Assembly: GCF_042453785.1 (NCBI RefSeq)
Contig: NC_091667.1
Location: forward strand, 31,922,001 to 31,986,000
DNA: 64,000 bases
Origin: Malus domestica
Lineage: Eukaryota; Streptophyta; Magnoliopsida; Rosales; Rosaceae
Reading direction: 5' to 3'
The position numbers and the translations under genes are program-made. This document shows positions 54,936 to 64,000 of this stretch, piece by piece. Position 1 is the first letter of the stretch. Each line of letters begins with the position of its first letter. Under the pieces are notes generated by a model that searched no databases, was not told the DNA's origin, and saw nothing but the letters and a program-made list of their open reading frames with translations.

Positions 54936-57275
54936 TGCTTGAAGGCCAGTATTAATCAACTTGGTTTATTAATTGTTTACTGTTATTATTACGCAGGATT
55001 GTTTACTGTTAACGTATTCTTAATTATGTTCTAAACTTGCGGGAGAAAACTGTACAAGTTGGTATTGTAAGAACTAAAGAGGATGTGATATGAACAGATT
55101 CAGCTGAATTTGTATTCTGAATAATAAATAAAATTCTCTGTACACTTTTTCTCTTGCTCGAAGCTAAGAGACAATCTTAATATATATAGAGCACTATTTT
55201 TAATTTTTTTTTAGAGACCAACTAGTGGCTTCGTCACGGCAATCCACTTTCAAGGGCCATAAAGACTCATAGAGGCATTTCAGCCTTCCATTGGCTACAA
55301 TCGTGCGATTCTTCAACGCCAGTTTTATAATTTAGGACGTGCCGTGTGGAATATGAGCTTGAAATTCATTCTCTACCACCGAGCCACCCTTAGTGGTTAC
55401 ATTTAGAGCACTTTTAAGTTGTAACAATGTTTTCTATCACTTACTTTGGCTATAAGACCATCACCAATGGTTAGGAAAAAAATACATATTTTTAGTTATT
55501 TGCTGATTGAATTTAAAGTCTTAATGATTAGGAGATAAATTTGACATCAATTTCCAATTTATTTTTTGTTAGTTTAGTGGGAGATTTCTTGTTCCACTAC
55601 CATTTCGATCAATAAAAATTTTGTTTCAACAATTTTTTTAATAAATATAACCATTTAAAGCTTTATATTAATAAGAAAATAATATTGACAATTTGGTTGG
55701 AGAAACACAAAATTTGGCATAAGACTTAAGATTGGCACATCATCCATCAATTGCATTTTAAGTGTTATAATGTGACATTTATATTGTAAATGATCTTAAT
55801 TTTTTCTTTTAATAATAAGGGACTTATATTATAAATTGTTTAATTTTTATTTATCTTCATTTTTTGTTTACAATTTTGTGTTAATTCTTGAAAAATATTT
55901 TTTTATACTATTTTTTTGTAAACTACATAATGTGAATTGATAGTTACTTTTTTTTTAACGATTTAAAGTAGTAAAATATCAATCGCCACGTCATATAATT
56001 TATAAAAATTAGTTTGAAATTTTAGTGTCCTTAATATCCCCTCATTTTTATATAATCCTTTTTTTTTACAAACATTTTCACTTAAAAAAAATCAAATTAT
56101 GAGAATGAAAAAAATTGTGAATTGGAGGGATCGTGCTTGTGCTCCAAAAGACCACGTGACGACAAAGAAAATTTTGAATGCAAGGGCCTGCGTCACGTGT
56201 GATCATACCTCAGTATGTTTGCCACTGACCGTAGGATTTCAACTTTCACTTAATCTAGACCTTTAATTATCTGCATCTTGTGCTCCGCGCGCGACATGGA
56301 TTTCACTTAAAAGTAACATTAGAAAGACTAAATTTTAGAAACAAAATAATAAAGATGTTGATGATTAGCTTACTAATTAATCGTTGATATAAATGCTCAC
56401 TTCTATTGGTGACACATTATATAATTTGCAATTTTAGTCTTCTTAACATTACTCTTTCACTTAAAAGGCTTTAATATGCGCGCGGGGCCAGCGTTTCTCC
56501 TTCGCAAATGGGCAAAAGCCGACTCATTTCCACTCAAAATTTACCCTGGTCAATAGCAGGAGAAGGTCTAAGGTGTGATCACCGTTGGTGGTGGACTTTT
56601 CACCTTGTGAGAAAGGGGATGCGACACAATGGAATTAGGTTTGAGTAAAAAAAAAATGAGGTGGCCATGGGGTAGGGGTGTTTTTGTGTGTGTGTGTGTG
56701 TGTCTGTTTGTCATATAGCTACCTGATCTGGTCTCTGGATCAAAGAATTTCTTCAATAACAGACTTGTATACCCACCCCAAAAACTAGAAAACTAACATT
56801 ATTAACCCTAAAATATATGCATTGGAGAAGGTGTGGGGAAAATTTTCATTTTTCAAGTTTTCTCGTCGCCATTGGAGAAGGTCTTGGGCGTGGGTCACCA
56901 TTGGTGGTGGACCCGTTGTGTAGTGCAAGAGGGGCTCGAACACAAATGGAGCCGTGTGAACATGAAAAGATCAGAGGGGTGACGTATGGATGATTTTGTG
57001 TGTGTGGGTTGTATGGCCACATGGTTCGATTTTCGAACCAAAGAATTTCTCCCATCTCCCATTGGAGATGGTCTTAGAAACTGGGGTATATAAATTAGTT
57101 TTTCGAGCAATTATAAACTCTAAACTAACTATGAACTCGTTTGAAAATACTTATAAAATAACAGAAAACTCTTTTGATGAAAATATTTTTAAAGCTAATC
57201 ATTCATAATCCCGAAAAAGCACTCACAAATTTGAAACCCTTCCTATATCAAATGTTACCGAAACATAAAAGTCGA
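54936..57275. other. Intergenic DNA with MITE-like debris
   Basis: After the P450 3' end the sequence is AT-rich. Repeats of a GGAGAAGGTCTWRGG...GTTGGTGGTGGAC phrase occur at about 56560-56600 and 56870-56915, and AAGACCATCACCAATGG (55456) mirrors CCATTGGAGATGGTCTT (57058), suggesting transposon termini. A (GT)n tract is at 56683-56703. No gene is recognised. Confidence 0.45.
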
Positions 57276-57279
57276 AAAG

Positions 57280-57410
57280 AAATTATGTGGCCCATTGAAA
57301 GCCCATTTGTTTTCAAAGCCTAGTTCATTGCTTTAGTTGATAACTTCAGCCCATTGAAATCCCGTGTTTCCCTCAAAACCCTAGCTCTTTCCATCTCTAT
57401 AAAACGATGG
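57280..57410 (+). promoter_or_regulatory. Site II / telo-box / TATA promoter of a probable snoRNA unit
   Basis: GGCCCATT (57289), AGCCCATT (57299) and AGCCCATT (57349) are site II-like; AAAACCCTAGC (57375) is a telo box, and TCTATAAAAC (57395) a TATA box. This combination is typical of plant snoRNA and ribosomal-protein genes. Confidence 0.6.
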
Positions 57411-57557
57411 CAGACGCCCACTCTCCAGTCAACCCAGCAACGCCCTATCATCTTCTAGGGTTTGCTTTTTCTCTGTTTTGATACTCCCGATCGCCATTTT
57501 TTGGGCAGAAATCTAATTCTTGGTAGCAAAAAGTTTAAGAGATGGAGAGAGAAGGAG

Positions 57558-57660
57558 ATTGGCGGTGATGACCCAATGAAATTCAAGCTCAACAGACCGG
57601 ATTGTAGGCTTCTCTTTTCAGAGAATGTTTGCGTGTCGACAACCCCGCTGAACTGAGCCT
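57558..57660 (+). ncRNA. Candidate box C/D snoRNA 1 (25S rRNA target)
   Basis: C box TGATGA at 57566-57571 and D box CTGA at 57653-57656 (another at 57648-57651). GGC before and GCC after the boxes can form a short terminal stem. The segment TCAAGCTCAACAG at 57583-57595 is perfectly complementary over 13 nt to the conserved 25S rRNA sequence CTGTTGAGCTTGA (rRNA recalled from memory). A canonical D' box right after the guide is not visible, which weakens the call. Confidence 0.5.
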
Positions 57661-58156
57661 TCTCTTTCTCTTCTTTTCTTCTCAATTTTAATATTTATTT
57701 CTCCAAAAACAATTTATGATTTGGTTTTTTTTTAAATTTGTTTTTAATTATTTTGTTTAGTTTTATAAAATTTCGGTGGGAAATTAAAGAAAAGGTGGGA
57801 TTGCTATGAGGATACCAAGCTCCCTCTTCTGAGTAAGGTTGAGGAAACTTGCCGGCAGAATCGAACCTAATATTTATTAGCCACCACTGAGTATTTCTCC
57901 CCTTTTTTCCCACTTTAATTTTTTTTTTTAAATATTTTTTTTTTAAATTTCGATCTTTTTATTATGTTTTAATTGTGAATTTAGTTGTGGGAATGATGGA
58001 TTGGGATGAAGAAATCAAATTATCCAACACTTGATCTGAGATATTTGTTATCGAGTGATGTTAATTGATATACTTCTGAATCTGAATTAAATATTAATTA
58101 AGATTTATTGTATGTTATATTTGTGATTGTTCTGATGGTTTGAAAATAAAAATTGT

Positions 58157-58246
58157 TCAGGTGATGAAAAATGGAATAATCTTAGGACACCTTCCTACAC
58201 AGCGAAAATCTTGCTGTGGATGAGAACAACTTTCCATTCTGATGAT
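58157..58246 (+). ncRNA. Candidate box C/D snoRNA 2 (25S rRNA target)
   Basis: C box GTGATGA at 58161-58167 and D box CTGA at 58239-58242. ATCTTAGGACACCT at 58179-58192 is perfectly complementary over 14 nt to the conserved 25S rRNA sequence AGGTGTCCTAAGAT (rRNA recalled from memory). A C'-like GGATGAG lies at about 58218-58224; the D' box is not canonical. It lies about 500 bases downstream of candidate 1, so both could come from one polycistronic precursor. Confidence 0.5.
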
Positions 58247-58995
58247 GATTTTTTATTTAAATTTTACTGCAACATTTGATGTTGCCACTGTTTACTATTT
58301 AATTTTTCTAGCAACATTTTTGTGTTGCGAAGTTTTATGCACTCTAAAACTGTTTCGAAAACCGATTTGTTTCTGTTTAATTGTAGATTTTCTTCGCATT
58401 TAGATTTTAAAGTGGTTTGAAATCGAAACCAAAACGAACCGAGTTGTAATGAATTTTATTGCGATTCAAGCTATAAAACCACCGAACCATATCGAACCGC
58501 AACTGAAACTGAACCATATCGAATTGAACTGCAACTGAACCACGCTACATTGAACTACATCGAACTGAAACTGAACTGCAACTGAATCATATCGAACTGA
58601 ACCAAAAAATCAATTTTGGTTCCGGTTTCACCCAAGAAATGTGATGTAACGATGCTGAACAAAAAAGTTGGAGATTGCCACTTATATACTATAGTGTAGT
58701 TTATTTTTCTTTATTTATAAATAAGAAGCTTAAGTTCGATTTTTGTTAAAAAACAAATTGAAAGCTGCCAGACCCATCCCACAATTATATTTCCCCATCC
58801 TATCTTATTTTCCCACCCCACTCAAAAGGTAAAAAAGAAAAATACTCATTTTCCACCCACTGATATTCCTAAACTATCCCTTACAAAGAAAATTAGCCAC
58901 CACCACACATCCACCCACTCGATGGCAAGCAACCCTCTTCATACCATTAGCCAACTCCATCTCTAATTTAATAAAGATTATGAGGATGAGCAACA

Positions 58996-59149
58996 TCCTC
59001 GGTCGAACTTGTAGTCGCTCTTTGCAATTACAACTCAAGTAGAGGACTAATTGTAGAAGAGGAGTATCAAAATCCTCGGTCGAACTCGTAGTCGCTCTTT
59101 GCAATTACAACTCAAGTAGAGGACTAATTGTAGAAGAGGAGTATCAAAA
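58996..59149. repeat. Tandem duplication of 77 bp
   Basis: The unit starting TCCTCGGTCGAACTYGTAGT occurs at 58996 and again at 59073, nearly identical. No function is apparent. Confidence 0.85.
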
Positions 59150-59435
59150 CCACGTCAATTAGATGAACTGAGCATAGTTCCACACGGATTGCCGCGACTA
59201 TATTTGGGTATGAGAGAAAAAGAAAGAGAGTAAAGTTTCTTAAGGTAATTGTAATGGGTCTATGGTGTTTGATGAAGATTTCGAATGGGAAGGAATTGAC
59301 ATAAGAGATGAGGAAAATGGTGGTTTCAACTTGGTTGGTGCTTTGTGCAGTGGTTTCAACTTGCTGGGCTCATGTTTTTGTTCATTCTATTTTCAGAATT
59401 TAATACAAAAACAAAAGAATAAAATAGTTAAAGAT

Positions 59436-61715
59436 TGTCACGCCCTGATTCCGACATATGTCCAAGATTGACACGTGAGGTCCCTAAATGCCCGTAACTC
59501 AACATACCCCGCCTTTTGGATATGTACAAAATATAATTCAAGATCCAGATGCATAATAATTTTGCGTATATTTTATGGCTGCATCTAATCTCTTCGTTAG
59601 ACTGCCTACGTACCCTTAATAGGGATCAAGCCATTTGTAGTTCAACATCTCTACAACTCAACATATAACACGATTCGTTCAAGCCAAAAGGCATAACATT
59701 CCTCAATCAAACATTTGGACTTGACAAGCATGAATTATTCAATTCAAGCTACATAACAACCCACATGATAATCAAGGTTTCTATTTCATCCATCAAATAC
59801 ATCATTATGTTTCAACATAATCGTGTAGGCGGTGATCACCTAACGCGGATATACCAGGCATGATCACCCCTGAATATGTAGGGTCCCCCCATCGCGGATA
59901 TACCAAGTAGGACCATCCATATACCTCTGTTACATGGTGCAATAACTTCAACTCACAACTTATCCACATCTCAACCCCTATGAGTTTCAACGTAGTCATC
60001 TACACCATCAACTTCTCAAGGCCATCACTAATATGTCACACAAGCATATAAGTGCTACAACATACTTCTAATAGGATTCTAGGATAACCTTATCATATAA
60101 ATAATCACACACATCATTCACAGTACTAAAAGATAATTAAACTCAAATATATCCCAACCGTCATCAGTACACAAGCCAATCATGTTTAATAACATACGTC
60201 TATGGCTAATATATAAAATCACATTTCAATACAGATCCCATTTATAAGACCAAGACATATTCACATACGATATTAATAAAAGAAAATAAGTTAATAACCA
60301 TATCACATATATTCAAGTCATTCTCTAACCAATGTAGGCCACTAGATTTTACTTAGCCTTCCATAATACTAATTTTATTATTTAGAACGTTTCGAGACAT
60401 GTTGACCAAAAGTCAATTCTCGATCAACAGTAGGATCCACAACGCTACATCATTTGATCAAGTAGATCCGCACATCGGATTCTGGATCCGTAACTTCCTA
60501 AGGTCCACATTATGCTCAAGGAACAACATACTAAAATCTCAACATGATCCGATGGTTGGATCTCCGCCAATTACTAGAATTGGGTGGCGGTTAACGATTA
60601 ATTTTACTAACTTAGAAATCTAATTTAGGAAGATCTGTATGTCGGATTTTCGATCCATCGGTTCCAGTTATCCTCAAATATTACATACTATAATGTGTTA
60701 AAGTTTGGTGATGATCCAACGGACGAATCATCGATTCATATAAAGGTCAAGTGATGTATCGTAATGAAACTAAGTTCAAACAATCAAACCACATCATACG
60801 GATATCAATTATGAAATTAGAGCATCTAATTGAACTTAAAAGGACATCATTGGCACACTGGTCAGGCTATCGCCGCACGCGCCACCGCAGGTGGCGGTCG
60901 GCCGCCCATCTGGCCGGAAAATTCCACTATTTTTAAAAATTACCAAAAGTTATAGAATTGAAGATCTCAATGAGTAGAGTAAGTTTCATACATGTGACTA
61001 AGTCCAATTTGGCCGAGAAACACCTCAATTCACGACGAACCTGCCGGAACCCTAAAAATTGGATGTGCTTCAATTCGACCTCCTCGATGTTTCGTCGCCC
61101 ATACAACTGATTGGGCTTTGTTCCAGGGCTCAAGGGGAGTCCAATGGGGGTTATCATTTCCAAAATGGCGGATTGAAGACAAGGAACCCTCGCACCCAAT
61201 GGTGCGAGTTTCATCAAATTCAACCCAATTTTCGTCCAATCTTGAATGAATATTGAAGGAGAAGGAGTGTGGTGGTGATTTCAAGTGATGATTGGGTGAA
61301 ATTCGCCTAAAAATGGCTAGAAATCCATCGGAATTAACCGGGTTGATGGGATGGTATGTGTGCACGGGTCCACGGTTTTAGGGAGGATAGGGGGTCCGTT
61401 CCTTTTTTTTTTCTTCCTTTCTCTCACCACTCCCGTGGCTTTCTTTCCTTTTTTTCTTTCAGCCACTCCTGTGGCTTTTTCTTCTCTTTTCATTTTTTTA
61501 GCAACAACTTCAAACCGTAACTATACCGTTATAATCCGGACTCGCAAACGGCTTTCGTCTATGCGTTATTGATCTCGATATCTATTTAACAATATAAATT
61601 GTGACCTCGAATGGTCTACGGTTTTTAAATAATTAATTTCCCGAAAAATAATATAAAATCTCTATAATACCAATACGTGGATTATAATAATGAAATCCAG
61701 GAATGAGATTTCACA
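59436..61715. mobile_element. Large solo LTR (about 2.3 kb), probably Ty3/gypsy
   Basis: Starts TGTCACGCCCTGATTCCGAC and ends GAGATTTCACA (TG...CA termini). The 5-bp duplication AAGAT lies at 59431-59435 and 61716-61720. No internal domains are present, so a full element has probably been reduced by LTR recombination. The family is judged from LTR size and the TGTCACGCCC start. Confidence 0.6.
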
Positions 61716-61720
61716 AAGAT

Positions 61721-64000
61721 GACCTTATAAGTCATTTTGTAAAAGGTTAGAGTTGTCATTAAAAGTATCATTAAAAAGTGGGTGAAGAAATAGTGTTGGT
61801 GGGTGGGTATATTATCTCCCAAACAAATTTGAACCACATTATTGCTAGCTCATTGTGAGATTAAGTTCATATTCTCGTAATGTTGATAATATCGTTTGTT
61901 AAAAAAAAAAAAAAATTGGGGATCTATTTGGAAAAGTCTTGTGCCGAGATCATAGCGAGAGATTGTTTGGATTGGATTTTGGGGTATAGTGGACCGTTAG
62001 ATGGATTTTGGGCTTCGTCATATGGGTGTTTTGTTTGCACAAAGTTCCATCTGGTTTTTCAAACAACACAAAAAAGTCCAATTCATGTTTGAATACCTTT
62101 AGTCCACCTCCATTCTGGATTCAAAAACAAATACTGGATTCTGTCAAGGTTTGCGTCTATTTGTTGAAACCTGTCATAAGGTGGTACTAATTCACATTTA
62201 TTCACGTAATATAAGAGGATGAAATGTTTATATTTTCATCGAAATAGTGTTACGAAATAGATACTCATCTCGTATAATACAAGTAGATTGTAACGCCACA
62301 TTGCGATGTATGAAATGAAAATTTGTACCATGCTGATGTTGTGTTATGTGGATCACTAGGCCCATTGGGGTCCTTTGGTAAATGCGTCACAGTGAGGACG
62401 TCCCCACAGTAACTAAAACCCATATGGCCAACTAAACCCTAGTCCGAGCTTGCCATGTGCAAATATCTGTGCATGGCACTAGCATTGCTCGCTAGATTCC
62501 AGACAAATCGAAGCTCCCGGATAACACACTTTTTACAACTTTGTATAAATATCTGACATAAAATCCAATGTAGTGTATGATATATTTCGGATTTTTAACC
62601 ACCTAATCTTTAACTTTGGTAAGATTTCGAACCGAAAATTGAACGGTTCAAAAACCCAATATTATGAAGCATCATAAAAAATCTCGTACTTTCAATATCT
62701 AATTTCCACATTGTGAGTAACATTCGCTGTAATATTGTTCTCCCAGATTCTCCAAAGAAAGTGTAAATGTGGTCCAGTGTTACTGTATATGCTAAATGTT
62801 TTTGTGAAGTGCGAAGTAAGCCACTTGGCCACCAGACTTGGCTATCAGAAGCTGTACGTGCACCCTCAGATTCTCATCAAAGATTCGAAGATCATTCATC
62901 TGACGTACACGTATCATGATCAAGACATTTTTGTTTAAATGGATCAGGACGAGTTGAACATCCAAATGACTCAAACCCTTGGTGGTGGAGGTGAAACAGG
63001 GTACATATGGCATGGCAGCCACTACACCACCATAACAAGAACAGAAGCTAAAAGCAACTTTAGCTACTCTCAACTAAATGAAAATTGCAGCAGGTGCTGT
63101 TTGGTTAGCTGCTTTCGTTGCCACGTGTCCCCAATGCAACACAAAACTGATACACTTGTAGATCTAATGGTCTCGCTCGGTACAATGGATGGGATCAGAA
63201 TGGACAAACAACTGTTTATCAAGATATGCTGAAAGAAGAAATGAAATTTTTTGAACCAACTTGAAGATAGTAGATGAATTATTCAAGAAAATCAAATTGA
63301 AATGGAAGGATCCATTTCAATTCTCCTCAAAATGGGAGGACGAGGGAGAAGTTCTTAATGCATGTTTAATCCTTTTCCAATCGCTTCAAAGTACCTCAAA
63401 TTTCGAAAGTTATTCATTTTAATTTAATTATTTATATCAAGCAAGACCAATATTTTTTAATACAGATGAGCTTTACATATTATAAATCGCTACTTTTATA
63501 AATTAATGTGTCAGTAAGTTAGTTTTGTGTGTTGAATAATTTTATTCTCTATTATCGCATTGTTTTAGTTTGCAAGGAAAACTTACCTACTCAATACTTC
63601 AATTTGATCGTCACGCATATTTTTTACAAAACAGTGCTTGATTAATATGATTTACAATAATCCCGTGGCATGAAAGTCTTCTACACTACGTCACTTTTCC
63701 GTGAATCAGTTGGAGGGTGATTCATGTGCATGTAATAATCAGTTGAAGGGCGGTGGTGGGAATTATAATGATCTGTCCTTCTAGTGCTTTTTTGTTGGTA
63801 AAATATATTTATACCATATGCCGACCTCAGAACCACATTAACTAATCCGAGTTATTCAATTCAGAGTAATGTTACATTATCACATTTTTTTGTATTATAT
63901 TCGTGTCATCTCTTTACGAGAAGTTTTCGTGTTTTGAGAAATGGCCTGTACACTAAGTGTATAATACAAATGGTTAGATATTTGAAATAAAAATTTTAAC
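61721..64000. other. Intergenic DNA to the window end
   Basis: AT-rich. A frame at 62735-62938 and another at 62939-63232 are open but have no recognised domain. I see no supported gene. Confidence 0.5.

Noticed and set aside
55451-57077. A single large TIR element between AAGACCATCACC and GGAGATGGTCTT
   Set aside because: The flanking trinucleotides differ (TAA and TTA) and several internal termini suggest separate small elements.
57782-57830. Third possible box C/D snoRNA (TCCCTCTTCTGA near 57822)
   Set aside because: Only about 9 nt of 18S-like complementarity and no proper C box upstream.

Overview
This window is plant nuclear DNA. It has GT-AG introns, TATA boxes, telo-box and site II promoters, a TIR-NBS-LRR gene, plant hAT, Harbinger and Ty3/gypsy Tat elements, and an Au-type SINE tail. 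Gene content and repeat families point to a eudicot, probably a woody Rosaceae of the apple/pear type; the family-level call is inference from remembered repeats. Four host genes are clear: USB1 (U6 snRNA 3'-end phosphodiesterase, + strand, 636-2498), ORANGE (plastid DnaJ-type zinc-finger protein, - strand, 8 exons, 3488-5819), a TNL immune receptor (- strand, 4 exons, 9859-14420), and an intronless CYP77B1-like cytochrome P450 (+ strand, 53328-54935). A probable snoRNA transcription unit with two box C/D candidates lies at 57280-58250.

Layout: 1-6.2 kb is gene-rich, with USB1 and ORANGE convergent. 6.2-9.8 kb is intergenic with one Harbinger-type MITE. 9.8-14.5 kb is the TNL gene, whose last exon holds nine in-frame 210-bp repeats. 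14.5-19.6 kb is a mosaic of diverged duplicated upstream DNA, a solo copia LTR and two copies of a small MITE. 19.6-22.4 kb is a Harbinger-type element carrying a Myb-like ORF1, with a second member of its family nested inside. 22.7-29.5 kb is a complete-ended but decayed hAT transposon with its own minisatellite and a SINE insertion. 29.6-32.2 kb holds two MITEs and an orphan promoter-like segment. 32.26-45.80 kb is a long, whole-looking and very young Ty3/gypsy Tat-type retrotransposon. 45.9-46.6 kb is a TIR element with a short captured-looking ORF. 48.1-51.6 kb is a second Harbinger element with both a transposase and ORF1. 53-55 kb is the P450. 57-58.3 kb is the snoRNA candidate region, and 59.4-61.7 kb is a large solo LTR.

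The most notable object is the young retrotransposon. Beside gag-protease and pol it carries, in antisense, an intron-containing plant-mobile-domain (PMD) gene with its own TATA box. Antisense introns cannot be removed from the genomic RNA, so the cargo gene can keep them through retrotransposition. Other points of interest are the exact 210-bp LRR amplification in the TNL gene, the two snoRNA candidates with 13- and 14-nt complementarity to 25S rRNA, and several insertions whose target-site duplications can be read directly, including one MITE whose empty site survives in a duplicated copy.
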